A DNA stretch of 64,000 bases, taken from positions 4,402,001 through 4,466,000 of the forward strand of contig NZ_CP118158.1 in assembly GCF_028747785.1 (NCBI RefSeq). Reading direction: 5' to 3'. Shown piece by piece: positions 6,794 to 16,357 of this stretch. The DNA comes from Halosimplex aquaticum. Lineage in GTDB: Archaea > Halobacteriota > Halobacteria > Halobacteriales > Haloarculaceae. Each line of letters opens with the position of its first letter. Within the stretch, counting starts at the first letter, position 1. Under the pieces are notes generated by a model. The model had not been told where the DNA came from. It ran no database searches and saw only the letters and a program-made list of their open reading frames with translations. The position numbers and the translations under genes were made by a program.

Positions 6794-9529
6794 ATGGAGC
6801 AAACGGAGTTTGGGGACTTCGGGGCCGGCGACGACCGGCCCGCCGAGGAAGCCGCCCACGTCGCCGGTGACGACGGCAGCGGCGGCGAGGTCGCGACGGT
6901 GGTCGACGCCGATTCGGTCCGGTTCCCCGAGGCCGACGGCAGCGTCACGATCACCGTCACGCAGGTCGACTACACCGTCGAGTACAGCGGCGACGACGAG
7001 TTCCCGGTCGTCCACGTCTTCGGCCGCCGGGAGACCGACGAGGGCCGGCCGAAAATCGAACACGTCGAGGTCTACGACTTCGAGCCGTACTTCTACGCGC
7101 CGATCGACAACGTCGACGACGAACGCATCGCCCAGTACGACGGGCTCGTCGACTACCGCGAGACTGACCCCGAGGGAGAACCCTTCGAGTCAATCCGCGG
7201 CGAGCGACTCGCGAAGATCATCGGTCGCACGCCGCGCGACGTGGGCCAAGTGCGCGACGAGTTCGAACACTACGAGGCGGACATCCTCTTCCCCAATCGC
7301 CTGCTCATCGACAAGGACATCGAAAGCGGGATCCGCGTGCCCGAGCGGCGGACCGACGACGGCACCATCCGGATCCCGCACGAGGAGGTCGAGGCCGTCG
7401 ACGCCAACGCCACTCCCCGGGTGAACACCTTCGACATCGAGGTCGACGACCGCAACGGTTTCCCCGAGGACGGCGAGGAGACCATCGTCTGTCTCACCTC
7501 CCACGACTCCTATCGCGACGAGTACATCAACTGGCTGTACAACTCCCCGGACGGCGTCGACGGCCCCGCCGCCCTCGAAGCGTACGACCCCATCGAGGAC
7601 GACATCGACGCCGACGTGCGCGTGTTCGACGAGGAGGCCGAGATGCTCGACTCGTTCATCGAGTATCTCGAGGAGACCGACCCCGACATCCTCACCGGCT
7701 GGAACTTCGCGGACTTCGACGCACCCTACCTGCTGGACCGCATCGAGGAACTGGCAGGCCCGGGCCACGACTACGACCTCGACATCGACCGCCTCTCCCG
7801 GGTGAACGAGGTCTGGCGCTCGGACTGGAACGGCCCGGACATCAAGGGACGGGTCGTCTTCGACCTCCTGCGGGCGTACAAGGCGACGCAGTTCAGCGAA
7901 CTCGAGTCCTACCGGCTCGACGCCGTCGGCGAGGTCGAGATGGGCGTCGGAAAGGAGCGGTACCCCGGCGACATCGGCGACCTCTGGGAGGACGACCCCG
8001 AGCGACTCCTCGAATACAACCTCCGCGACGTGGAGCTGTGCGTCGAACTCGACCGCAAACAGGACATCATCGCCTTCTGGGACGAGGCGCGCAAGCTCGT
8101 CGGCTGCAAGATAGAGGACGCCCCGACCGCCGGCGACGCCGTCGACATGTACGTCCTCCACAAGGCCTACGGCGAGTTCGCGCTCCCCTCGAAGGGCCAG
8201 CAGGAGGCCACCGACGAGTTCGAGGGCGGCGCCGTCTTCGATCCCATCACCGGCGTCCGCGAGAACGTGTCGGTGCTGGACCTGAAGTCGCTCTACCCGA
8301 TGTCGATGACGACCATCAACGCCTCGCCGGAGACGAAGGTCGACCCCGAGACCTACGACGGCGAGACCTATCGCACGCCCACGGGCGTCCACTTCCGGAA
8401 GGAACCCGACGGTATCATCCGGGAGATGGTCGACGAACTCCTCGAAGAGCGCGAGGAGAAGAAGGCGCTGCGCAACGACAACGACCCCGGGTCGGAGGAC
8501 TACGAGCGGTACGACCGCCAGCAGGCCGCGGTGAAGGTCATCATGAACTCGCTGTACGGGGTGTTCGGCTGGGACCGGTTCCGACTGTACGACCGGGAGA
8601 TGAGCGCCGGCGTCACCTCGACGAACCGCGAGGTCATCAGCTTCACCGAACAGGCGTCCAACGAACTCGACAAGGAGGTCATCTACGGCGACACCGACTC
8701 CGTGATGCTGGAGCTCGGCGGCGACACGCCGAAGGACGAGGCCATCGAGCGGTCGTTCGAGATAGAGGAGCACATCAACGACCGCTACGACGAGTTCGCC
8801 CGCGAGGAGCTCAACGCAGACTCCCACCGGTTCCAGATCGAGTTCGAGAAGCTCTACCGGCGGTTCTTCCAGGCGGGCAAGAAGAAGCGCTACGCGGGCC
8901 ACATCGTCTGGAAGGAGGGCAAGGACGTCGACGACATCGACATCACGGGCTTCGAGTACCAGCGCTCGGACATCGCGCCGATCACGAAGGAGGTGCAGTT
9001 GCAGGTCATCGAGATGATCGTCCACGGCGAGGACCTCGAAGACGTGAAAGACTACGTCCACGACGTCATCGAGGACTACCAGTCCGGGAACGTCAGCCTC
9101 GACGACGTGGGCATCCCGGGCGGCATCGGGAAGAAACTCGACAACTACGACACCGACACCGCGCAGGTCCGCGGCGCCAAGTACGCCAACCTCCTCCTGG
9201 GGACCAACTTCGCCAGCGGGTCGAAGCCCAAGCGGCTCTACCTCGACACGGTCCACCCCGACTTCTTCCAGCGAGTCGAGGAGGAACTCGACCTCGACCC
9301 CGCGGAGGACCCGCTGTACGGCGAGTTCAAGCGAGAGGTGGCCGCGGGCGACGGGGTCATCTGCTTCGACTACGCCGACCAGGTCCCCGAGGAGTTCGAA
9401 GTCGACTGGGACAAGATGCTCGACAAGACCCTCAAAGGCCCCATCGCACGGGTCCTCGAAGCGCTCGATATCTCCTGGGAGGAGGTCAAGAGCGGGCAGG
9501 AGCAGACCGGTCTCGAGAGCTTCATGTAG
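6794..9529 (+). CDS. polB: Family B DNA polymerase I
   Basis: This is a 911-residue replicative or repair polymerase with 3'-5' proofreading. Exonuclease motif I (FDIEVDD) has Asp214 and Glu216; Exo II is NFADFDAPYL and Exo III YNLRDVELC. Polymerase motif A is DLKSLYPMSM (Asp496), motif B KVIMNSLYGVFGWDR from residue 581, and motif C YGDTDS at 631-636. All catalytic aspartates are present. None of the usual insertion points in motifs A, B or C holds an intein, although polB inteins are common in halophiles. The C-terminus ends TGLESFM, resembling a PCNA-interaction peptide (inference). The start was chosen from the TATA box at 6760. Confidence 0.97.
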   Translation: MEQTEFGDFGAGDDRPAEEAAHVAGDDGSGGEVATVVDADSVRFPEADGSVTITVTQVDYTVEYSGDDEFPVVHVFGRRETDEGRPKIEHVEVYDFEPYFYAPIDNVDDERIAQYDGLVDYRETDPEGEPFESIRGERLAKIIGRTPRDVGQVRDEFEHYEADILFPNRLLIDKDIESGIRVPERRTDDGTIRIPHEEVEAVDANATPRVNTFDIEVDDRNGFPEDGEETIVCLTSHDSYRDEYINWLYNSPDGVDGPAALEAYDPIEDDIDADVRVFDEEAEMLDSFIEYLEETDPDILTGWNFADFDAPYLLDRIEELAGPGHDYDLDIDRLSRVNEVWRSDWNGPDIKGRVVFDLLRAYKATQFSELESYRLDAVGEVEMGVGKERYPGDIGDLWEDDPERLLEYNLRDVELCVELDRKQDIIAFWDEARKLVGCKIEDAPTAGDAVDMYVLHKAYGEFALPSKGQQEATDEFEGGAVFDPITGVRENVSVLDLKSLYPMSMTTINASPETKVDPETYDGETYRTPTGVHFRKEPDGIIREMVDELLEEREEKKALRNDNDPGSEDYERYDRQQAAVKVIMNSLYGVFGWDRFRLYDREMSAGVTSTNREVISFTEQASNELDKEVIYGDTDSVMLELGGDTPKDEAIERSFEIEEHINDRYDEFAREELNADSHRFQIEFEKLYRRFFQAGKKKRYAGHIVWKEGKDVDDIDITGFEYQRSDIAPITKEVQLQVIEMIVHGEDLEDVKDYVHDVIEDYQSGNVSLDDVGIPGGIGKKLDNYDTDTAQVRGAKYANLLLGTNFASGSKPKRLYLDTVHPDFFQRVEEELDLDPAEDPLYGEFKREVAAGDGVICFDYADQVPEEFEVDWDKMLDKTLKGPIARVLEALDISWEEVKSGQEQTGLESFM

Positions 9530-9620
9530 CGCGGCGGCGGCCGCCGCTCCGGAAGTATCACGGGTTGAAACACTGCCCGTAGATTTTTGACGTGTAGGGT
9601 TTTAAAGACGCTATTGCCCG

Positions 9621-11669
9621 ATGAAGCTAGCTCTCAGGAAACCATCGACGATACTCGTGGTCGCGTCGGACGAGTCCGAACGGGAACCCCTCGTCCGTGC
9701 GGCGGAGGCCTGCGACGGGGCGGACGTGGCGGTCGCCGAGTCGTTCGCGACGGCACGGGACCGCATCGATGGGGACGAGAGCGCTTGCGTCGCGATCGGA
9801 GACGTCGAGGAGGGGCTCATCGAGTTCCTGTCGAGCATCGAGCCCGACGTCCCGATCCTCTACTGCCCGATGGACGGTGACGAACGCACCGTCGCCGCCG
9901 CAGCAGCAGCGGGGGCGGGGTACGTCCCGCGAGTCGACGGATTACACGACCGTCTCGTCAACGCCATGACCGATGCGGTCGAGACCTACCAGGAACGCTG
10001 GGTCAGCGCGACGGAGAGCACGATTCTCGATACCATGCTGTCTGACCTCGATGTCGCGCTCTACGCGAAGGACGAACGGGCGCGTCACGTGAAAGTCGCC
10101 GACATCAAGGGCGGTGTCCCGCCCGGGGAGCAGTACGGAAAGACCGATCGGGAGATATTCGGGGACGACCACCCGTTCGATTCGGACGAAACGTACCGGG
10201 ACGACATGCGGGTCATCGAAACGGGAGAACCGATCCGCGAGAAGATACAGCACCACGGCGAGGAGGTCCCCATCTGGTTGCGGACGACGAAAGTACCGCT
10301 ACGGGACGAGGACGGGCCCATCACGGGCCTCGTCGGCATCTCGGTAGACGTCACCGAACTGAAAGCGCGTATCGGCGCGCTCGAACGACGGATCGAGCGC
10401 CTGGAGCACTTCGTCTCGCACGCACACCACGACCTGAAGAATCCGCTGCAGGTGGCCTCCGGCTTCCTGGAGATCGCCCGCGAGCAGGACGACGACGAGG
10501 TCGCCCTCGAGAAGATCCAGGGGGCTCTCAACCGGATGGAAGAGATGTTCGACGACCTCAGACAGACGTCGCAGGCCGGGACGAGTATCGACAGCCAGGC
10601 GGGGATGGTGCCGCTCACCCCGACCGTCGACGACGTGTGGGCGGCCATCGACACCGAACCGGCGACGCTCGACGTCGCGTTCCCCGACGGCGCCGCGATC
10701 CGGGCCGCCGACTCCGATGTTCGCCCGCTGTTCGAGAACCTCCTGAAAAACGCCGTCGAACACGGTTCGACGAGCAGTCGGTCACAGACCGACGACGCCG
10801 TGGAGCACGGCGGCGAGGGCGTGACCGTGAGGGTCGGGCCCCTCGCGGATGGGTTCTACGTCGCCGACGACGGCCCCGGGATCCCGGCCGAGGAACGCGA
10901 CGCGGTCACGGAACAGGGGTACACGACCGCCGAATCGGGGAGCGGGTCGGGGCTGGCGATCGTCTCGGAGATAGCGACCGACAACGAGTGGGACCTCGTC
11001 GTCACCGAGAGCGAGTCCGGAGGCGCCCGATTCGAGTTCCGGAACGTGATGCTCGTGGCCGAACACCCGGGGCCGACCATCGCCGGCGCGTCACACGAAC
11101 TCGACGAGGCGGTCGACGTGGGCGCGGTCACGACCGGCGACCGCGGGACGTACGACGCCGAAGCGGACCGATGGACGATAGAGTCTGACGGCACCAACAT
11201 CTGGCAGCACGACAACGGCTTCCACTACGTGTTCACACGCGTCTCGGGCGACGTCCGGATCGAAGGGCGCGTGCGAGACGTCGAACGGGTGATCGACTAC
11301 AGCAAGGCCGGGTTCATGATCCGGAGCGGGACCGACGAGGACTGCGCCTACGGACACGTCGGTGCGACTGCGGCGCAGGGCTCCGAGGTGCTCTGGCGCG
11401 GGCGCCCCGGTGCCGGAGGCCGGTCGCAGCTGCTCGGCGACGACGCCGACCGGTTCGAATACTACCGGATCGATCGGGTCGGCGACACGGTCACGTGCTC
11501 GGTGTCCCGGAGGGGGAAAGACTGGTACGCGGTCGACCAGCGACCGGTCGAGTTCGACAAGCAGGTACTCGTCGGAATCGCCGTCTCCAGCCTCTCTCCG
11601 GAATACCCCACGACGGCGGTCGTGGAGGACGTCACCGTCACCTCGCTCTCCGAACCGCAGACCGGCTGA
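9621..11669 (+). CDS. Histidine kinase with receiver-like, PAS and C-terminal DUF1349-like domain
   Basis: The protein has 682 residues. Residues 1-115 resemble a receiver domain (TILVVASDESEREPL), though the usual phospho-acceptor position reads IGDVEE, so it may be a pseudo-receiver. A PAS domain covers about 130-250. The HisKA helix carries SHAHHDLKNPL with His270. The ATPase domain has the N box FENLLKNAVEHG near 372 and the G1 box DDGPGIP near 416. Residues ~490-682 form a separate module with AGFMIRSGTDED and EYYRIDRVGDTVTCSVSRRGKDWY, resembling the DUF1349/concanavalin-like beta-sandwich. No transmembrane helix or signal is seen, so both parts are probably cytoplasmic. A TTTTAAA element lies about 20 bases upstream. 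No response regulator is adjacent. Confidence 0.88.
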   Translation: MKLALRKPSTILVVASDESEREPLVRAAEACDGADVAVAESFATARDRIDGDESACVAIGDVEEGLIEFLSSIEPDVPILYCPMDGDERTVAAAAAAGAGYVPRVDGLHDRLVNAMTDAVETYQERWVSATESTILDTMLSDLDVALYAKDERARHVKVADIKGGVPPGEQYGKTDREIFGDDHPFDSDETYRDDMRVIETGEPIREKIQHHGEEVPIWLRTTKVPLRDEDGPITGLVGISVDVTELKARIGALERRIERLEHFVSHAHHDLKNPLQVASGFLEIAREQDDDEVALEKIQGALNRMEEMFDDLRQTSQAGTSIDSQAGMVPLTPTVDDVWAAIDTEPATLDVAFPDGAAIRAADSDVRPLFENLLKNAVEHGSTSSRSQTDDAVEHGGEGVTVRVGPLADGFYVADDGPGIPAEERDAVTEQGYTTAESGSGSGLAIVSEIATDNEWDLVVTESESGGARFEFRNVMLVAEHPGPTIAGASHELDEAVDVGAVTTGDRGTYDAEADRWTIESDGTNIWQHDNGFHYVFTRVSGDVRIEGRVRDVERVIDYSKAGFMIRSGTDEDCAYGHVGATAAQGSEVLWRGRPGAGGRSQLLGDDADRFEYYRIDRVGDTVTCSVSRRGKDWYAVDQRPVEFDKQVLVGIAVSSLSPEYPTTAVVEDVTVTSLSEPQTG

Positions 11670-11802
11670 ATCGCCGGGACTCGACGCTCCGCGGACGCGG
11701 GTTACGGATTGTGAAACTTATTTTTCGCAATGGCGAATACAGCCAGGAAAAACTCGAAACTATTATCAGCGACAGGACCGTGTTTTAGGATGACCGAAAC
11801 AT

Positions 11803-12729
11803 ATGGCTGTACTCGAAATAGACAACCTGCAGGCGAAAGTCGCAGAGGAGGGCGGTGAGCAGATCCTCGAGGGCGTGGATCTGGAAGTCGAGTCGGGCGA
11901 GATCCACGCGCTGATGGGACCGAACGGGTCCGGGAAGTCGACGCTGGCGAAGATCATCGCGGGCCACCCGGCCTACGAGGTCACGGGCGGCAGCGTCTCG
12001 CTGCACATCGAGGAGGACGAGTTCGAGGACATCGAGGTCCCCGAAGACCTCCAGACGTGGGACCTGCTCGACCTCGAACCGAACGAGCGCGCGGCGCTGG
12101 GCATCTTCCTGGCCTTCCAGTACCCCGCCGAGATCGAGGGCGTCACGATGGTGAACTTCCTGCGGACGGCGCTCAACGCCAAGCTCGAGGAGCGCGAGGA
12201 GCTCTTCGAGGACGAGGACGAAGAGGCCGAGGAGGCCGAGGGCGACACGAACGAGGACGCGGCCGGCTACGAGACGTCGCCGATGGAAGGTCCCGCCGAC
12301 GAGGGCGAGGTCGGCGTCGCCGAGTTTCAGGAGATCCTCCAGGAGAAGATGGAGCAGCTCGACATGGACGAGAAGTTCGCGAACCGTTACCTCAACGCGG
12401 GCTTCTCGGGCGGCGAGAAGAAGCAGAACGAGGTCCTCCAGGCCGCGATCCTCGAGCCGTCGATCGCCGTGCTCGACGAGATCGACTCCGGGCTGGACAT
12501 CGACCGCCTGCAGGACGTCTCGACGGGCATCAACGCCCTGCGCGACGAGCAGGGCGCGGGCATCCTGCAGATCACCCACTACCAGCGCATCCTCGACTAC
12601 GTCGAGCCGGACTACGTCCACGTCATGCTCGACGGCGAGATCGCCAAGTCCGGCGGCGCGGAACTGGCCGAGACCCTCGAAGACGAGGGGTACGACTGGG
12701 TCCGCGAGGAAGTCTACGAGGCCGCATAA
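11803..12729 (+). CDS. sufC: Fe-S cluster assembly ATPase SufC
   Basis: This 308-residue ABC-type ATPase drives the SufBCD scaffold that builds iron-sulfur clusters in the cytoplasm. Walker A is GPNGSGKS at residues 39-46, the signature FSGGEKK starts near 201, and the catalytic glutamate of [10 protein letters not shown] is Glu226. A highly acidic insertion of about 45 residues (~126-175) separates the Q-loop region from the signature; such inserts occur in haloarchaeal SufC. It is first in sufC-sufB-sufD, with a 45-base gap to sufB. AT-rich elements near 11715 and 11758 are promoter candidates. Confidence 0.96.
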   Translation: MAVLEIDNLQAKVAEEGGEQILEGVDLEVESGEIHALMGPNGSGKSTLAKIIAGHPAYEVTGGSVSLHIEEDEFEDIEVPEDLQTWDLLDLEPNERAALGIFLAFQYPAEIEGVTMVNFLRTALNAKLEEREELFEDEDEEAEEAEGDTNEDAAGYETSPMEGPADEGEVGVAEFQEILQEKMEQLDMDEKFANRYLNAGFSGGEKKQNEVLQAAILEPSIAVLDEIDSGLDIDRLQDVSTGINALRDEQGAGILQITHYQRILDYVEPDYVHVMLDGEIAKSGGAELAETLEDEGYDWVREEVYEAA

Positions 12730-12774
12730 CGTGCACAGCGTCATAAGGCTCGACACCAAACCTACGACACAACA

Positions 12775-14205
12775 ATGAGTTCAGATCAAGACCACCTCAA
12801 AGAGACAGACACGGAGGCCCGCTTCGAGTTCAAGAAAGAGGAGAAGTCGGCCTTCGAGACCGAGAAGGGACTGACCGAGGAGACGGTCCGTCTCATCTCG
12901 GAGGACAAAGACGAGCCCGAGTGGATGCTCGAGCGACGCCTGCGCGCCCTGGAGCAGTTCCAGGAGATGCCGATGCCGACCGACTGGCCGGGGCAGCCCG
13001 ACCTCTCGGAGGTCGACATCGACGAGATCGTCCCCTACATCCGCCCGGACATCGAGACGCGCGGCGGCGCCGAGAACTGGGAGGACCTCCCCGAGGAGAT
13101 CCAGGACACCTTCGACAAGCTGGGCATCCCGGAGGCCGAGAAGAACGCGCTCTCCGGCGTCGGCGCGCAGTACGAGTCGGAGATCGTCTACCAGAACATG
13201 CAGGAGCGCTGGGAGGAGAAGGGCGTCATCTTCTGCGACATGGACAAGGCCGTCCAGGAGCACGAGGAGATCGTCAAAGAGCACTTCATGACGAAGTGCG
13301 TCCCCCCGAGCGACAACAAGTTCGCCGCGCTGCACGGCGCCATCTGGTCCGGCGGTTCCTTCGTCTACATCCCGGAGGACACCACGGTCAACATGCCGGT
13401 GCAGGCGTACTTCCGGATGAACTCCGAGGGGATGGGTCAGTTCGAGCACACGCTCATCATCGCCGAGGAGGGTTCCGAGGTTCACTACATCGAGGGCTGT
13501 TCCGCGCCGAAGTATTCGGCCTTCAACCTCCACAGCGGGGGCGTCGAGGTCTTCGTCGGTGAGGACGCCCACGTCCAGTACTCGACCGTGCAGAACTGGT
13601 CGAAGAACACGTACAACCTCAACACCAAGCGCGCCATCGTCGAGGCCGACGGGACCATGGAGTGGGTCTCCGGTTCGATGGGCTCGAAGGCGACGATGCT
13701 CTACCCGAGCACCATCCTCAAGGGCCCCGGCGCGACCGACAACCACATCACCATCGCCATGGCCGGCGAGGGTCAGGACATCGACACCGGCGCGAAGGTC
13801 TACCACAACGCGCCGAACACGAACTCCACCATCGAGTCGAAGTCCATTGCCAAGGACGGCGGCCGCACCAACTACCGCGGGCTCGTCCACATGGCCGACG
13901 GCGCCAAGGGCTCGAAAACTAACGTCGAGTGTGACGCGCTGATGTTCGACAACCAGTCCACGTCGGACACCATGCCGTACATGGAGATCAAGGACAACGA
14001 CGTCGACGTCGCTCACGAGGCGACCGTCGGCAAGATCGGCGACGAGGACGTCTTCTATCTCCAGAGCCGCGGTCTGGACGACGACGACGCCAAGCAGATG
14101 ATCGTCGCCGGCTTCATCGAGCCGATCACCGAGGAACTGCCCATCGAGTACGCGGTCGAGCTCAACCGCCTCATCGAACTGGAGATGGAGGGCTCGCTCG
14201 GGTAA
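12775..14205 (+). CDS. sufB: Fe-S cluster assembly scaffold SufB
   Basis: A 476-residue SufB that with SufC and SufD forms the scaffold on which nascent Fe-S clusters assemble. The N-terminus carries KDEPEWMLERRLRALE, the signature of this family. The core is the repetitive beta-helix seen as FEHTLIIAEEGSEVHYIEG and similar strands. The C-terminal part (VECDALMFDNQS, then HEATVGKIGDEDVFYLQSRG) matches the SufB/SufD interface region, with a conserved cysteine in VECDALMF. It overlaps nothing and is followed closely by sufD. Length is normal. Confidence 0.97.
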   Translation: MSSDQDHLKETDTEARFEFKKEEKSAFETEKGLTEETVRLISEDKDEPEWMLERRLRALEQFQEMPMPTDWPGQPDLSEVDIDEIVPYIRPDIETRGGAENWEDLPEEIQDTFDKLGIPEAEKNALSGVGAQYESEIVYQNMQERWEEKGVIFCDMDKAVQEHEEIVKEHFMTKCVPPSDNKFAALHGAIWSGGSFVYIPEDTTVNMPVQAYFRMNSEGMGQFEHTLIIAEEGSEVHYIEGCSAPKYSAFNLHSGGVEVFVGEDAHVQYSTVQNWSKNTYNLNTKRAIVEADGTMEWVSGSMGSKATMLYPSTILKGPGATDNHITIAMAGEGQDIDTGAKVYHNAPNTNSTIESKSIAKDGGRTNYRGLVHMADGAKGSKTNVECDALMFDNQSTSDTMPYMEIKDNDVDVAHEATVGKIGDEDVFYLQSRGLDDDDAKQMIVAGFIEPITEELPIEYAVELNRLIELEMEGSLG

Positions 14206-14220
14206 CCCCCGGTGTCTACC

Positions 14221-15435
14221 ATGAGCACGCAGCTACACGCGAACCTCACGGAGGAGCAAGTACAGCAGATCAGCGACGAGCTCGACGAGCCCGAGTGGCT
14301 CCTCGAGACCCGTCTGGAGGCGCTCGACGCGCTCGACGGCCTGGACATGCCGGACGTCATCACGACGCCGGGTCCGCGCAACTGGACGAACCTCGTCGAC
14401 CTCGACTACGAGACGCTGGTCGACCCCCTGGAGTTCGCCCAGGAGAAAGACCGCGTCGAGGCCGAGGGCGCCGATGTCCTCTCGTGGGACGAGGCGCTCG
14501 CCGAGCACGGCGACCTGATCGAGGAGCACTTCGGCAGCGTCGTCGACCCCCAGCGGGACTTCCTGACGGCCCTCTCCACCGCGCTGTTCAGCGCCGGGAC
14601 GCTCGTCTACGTCCCCGAGGGCGTCGCCGCCGAGGACGTGAAGATCCGCACGACGATGAACAGCCGCTCGCTGTTCAACTACACGCTCGTCGTCGCCGAG
14701 GAGTCCTCCTCGGCCACGATCCTCGAACGCCAGACGACCGGCACGAACATCGACGGCGACCAGTACTACTCGGGCGTCGTCGAGGTCGTCGCCGGCGAGA
14801 ATTCGAGCGTCCAGTACGGCGCGCTGCAGAACCTCGCCGAGGACACCTACAACTTCCAGGTCAAGCGCGGCCACGCCGACGACCACGGCACGGTCGACTG
14901 GATCGAGGGCAACATCGGCTCCCGACTCACCAAGTCCAGCGTCGAGACCCGACTGCTCGGCGAGGGCTCCGAGAGCCAGATCGTCGGCGCCTTCTTCGGG
15001 CACGACGACCAGCACTTCGACATCAACAGCCGCGTCTGGCACGAGAACGAGCACACCACCGCCGACCTCGTGACCCGCGGCGTCCTCGACGACGAGGCCC
15101 GCTCGGTCTACGAGGGCGTCCAAGACGTCGGCCGCGAGGCGTGGGACACCAACTCCTACCAGCGCGAGAACACGCTGATGCTGAGCGACGACGCCGAGGC
15201 CGACGCCTCGCCGAAGCTCATCATCAACAACCACGACACCGAGGCCAGCCACTCCGCGACGGTCGGCCAGGTCGACGCCGAGGAGCTGTTCTACATGACC
15301 TCCCGCGGCGTCGACGAGAAGCGCGCGAAGGACATGCTCGTCGAGGGCTTCTTCGTGCCCGTCTTCGAGGAAGTCGCCGTCGACGAGCTCCGCGACGACC
15401 TCGACGAACTCGTCGTCAAGCGCCTGCAGGAGTAA
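14221..15435 (+). CDS. sufD: Fe-S cluster assembly protein SufD
   Basis: This 404-residue paralogue of SufB is the third gene of the suf operon. It shares the N-terminal motif DEPEWLLETRLEAL and the C-terminal region NNHDTEASHSATVGQVDAEELFY; the His in ASHSATVG corresponds to the residue implicated in cluster assembly in bacterial SufD. I chose the ATG at 14221. An in-frame GTG at 14212, seven bases after the sufB stop, would add three residues (MST) and cannot be excluded. No cysteine desulfurase (SufS) or SufE/U is adjacent, so the sulfur donor must be encoded elsewhere. Confidence 0.95.
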   Translation: MSTQLHANLTEEQVQQISDELDEPEWLLETRLEALDALDGLDMPDVITTPGPRNWTNLVDLDYETLVDPLEFAQEKDRVEAEGADVLSWDEALAEHGDLIEEHFGSVVDPQRDFLTALSTALFSAGTLVYVPEGVAAEDVKIRTTMNSRSLFNYTLVVAEESSSATILERQTTGTNIDGDQYYSGVVEVVAGENSSVQYGALQNLAEDTYNFQVKRGHADDHGTVDWIEGNIGSRLTKSSVETRLLGEGSESQIVGAFFGHDDQHFDINSRVWHENEHTTADLVTRGVLDDEARSVYEGVQDVGREAWDTNSYQRENTLMLSDDAEADASPKLIINNHDTEASHSATVGQVDAEELFYMTSRGVDEKRAKDMLVEGFFVPVFEEVAVDELRDDLDELVVKRLQE

Positions 15436-15528
15436 CGGGACTTCTCGCGGTTTTCGTCTGAAGGGACGCGCTCTTCCACGATTCTCGGTACGCCGCGCCG
15501 TTCCCAGCCCGCGAAAATACGCCGCGAT

Positions 15529-15537
15529 TTTAAATAG
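15529..15537 (+). promoter_or_regulatory. TATA box for the small membrane protein gene
   Basis: TTTTAAATA lies 28-36 bases ahead of the ATG at 15565, in an otherwise GC-rich intergenic stretch after sufD. Confidence 0.6.
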
Positions 15538-15564
15538 AGCCGGCGAACCATACCCACGTAACGG

Positions 15565-15774
15565 ATGCGCCCGATCCACATCGTCCCCCTCGTAGTCGCG
15601 GCGCTCGCTCCCCTCCACGCCGGCCCTCCCCGACTGTTCGCCGACTCGGTGCTGGGGGTGATCGTCGGCGTCGTCGCCGTCGTCCTGTACCTGGCCGCGC
15701 TCCGCTGGACCGGAGGCGACCGTCGGGACACCGGTACCGAGGGGGCACGGAACCGCGACCGCGGGACGAACTGA
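15565..15774 (+). CDS. Small two-helix membrane protein
   Basis: Sixty-nine residues: MRPIHIVPLVVAALAPLHAG forms one hydrophobic helix and SVLGVIVGVVAVVLYLAAL a second, followed by a polar Arg/Asp tail. A good TATA box (TTTTAAATA at 15529-15537) lies 28 bases before the ATG, supporting a real transcript. It has the pattern of haloarchaeal small membrane proteins of unknown role. It stands alone between sufD and the ferritin-like/sirR group. Confidence 0.62.
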   Translation: MRPIHIVPLVVAALAPLHAGPPRLFADSVLGVIVGVVAVVLYLAALRWTGGDRRDTGTEGARNRDRGTN

Positions 15775-15833
15775 CCGCTCCGCTCGAATCGCCGAGGGAA
15801 GCACTTACGTCCCCTGCTCTCCGAGGACTGCGC

Positions 15834-15878
15834 ATGAACGGAGTCGCGCGCGACGACTACCGGGAGGCCGAACGGTGA
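15834..15878 (+). CDS. 14-codon mini-ORF overlapping the ferritin-like gene start
   Basis: ATG at 15834 opens a short frame, MNGVARDDYREAER, which stops at TGA 15876-15878. That stop overlaps the GTG start of the next gene (GTGA at 15875-15878). It could be a translated leader that couples initiation of the ferritin-like gene, or its ATG could mark an ancestral start. Coding status is uncertain. Confidence 0.35.
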   Translation: MNGVARDDYREAER

Positions 15879-16357
15879 GTCTCACCGTCCCGGTCGGGTC
15901 CGACCACCAGTTGGCCCGCCTGTTGCAGATCGGCATCGTCCTCGAAGAGGTCGTCGAGGCCCGCGCCGCCAAACACGCCGCGGACTCCGCCGCAGACCTC
16001 GGTGACGAGGTCACGGCGATGCTCGAAGAGGCGGCCGAGGAGTCGGCCGACCACCGCAACCGCCTGGAAGCGCTGGTCGACGAACTCGACGCGGAGACGG
16101 TCCCCTTCGAGGAGATCGAGATGCTGGTCGAAGCCCAGTACGAGGCCGACGAGGACTTCGACGGCGTCCTCTACGACCAGCTCTGCAACGAGGAGACCGC
16201 CTACAAGTTCTACGACGACCTCATCGACGCGGTCGAGGCCTCGGACGTGCAGTTCGGCATCGACCGCGAGCGGCTCATCGACACGCTCGCGGCGATCCGC
16301 GAGGAGGAGGCCGAGGGCGTCGAGGAAGTGACCCAACTCATGGAGGAACGACGATGA
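15875..16357 (+). CDS. Helical ferritin-like protein (tentative)
   Basis: The protein has 160 residues and reads as four or five amphipathic helices rich in Glu, with metal-ligand-like clusters LEEVVEARAAKHA, EESADHRNRLEAL, EIEMLVEAQYEAD and NEETAYKFYDDLI. This pattern suggests a ferritin/rubrerythrin-like four-helix bundle, but strict ExxH pairs are not obvious, so metal binding is inference. The GTG start overlaps the stop of a 14-codon ORF, and its own TGA overlaps the ATG of a 19-codon ORF leading into sirR. Linkage to a DtxR/SirR metal regulator, a few hundred bases after sufBCD, fits a role in iron or manganese handling. Confidence 0.65.
   Translation: MSLTVPVGSDHQLARLLQIGIVLEEVVEARAAKHAADSAADLGDEVTAMLEEAAEESADHRNRLEALVDELDAETVPFEEIEMLVEAQYEADEDFDGVLYDQLCNEETAYKFYDDLIDAVEASDVQFGIDRERLIDTLAAIREEEAEGVEEVTQLMEERR

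Noticed and set aside
7190-9256. 688-aa antisense ORF across polB
   Set aside because: It is the mirror of GC-rich codon usage in a proven polymerase gene; low-complexity Val/Asp/Leu composition and no motif.
6794-9529. Inteins in polB
   Set aside because: All three polymerase motifs are continuous, so there is no intein despite their frequency in halophile polB genes.
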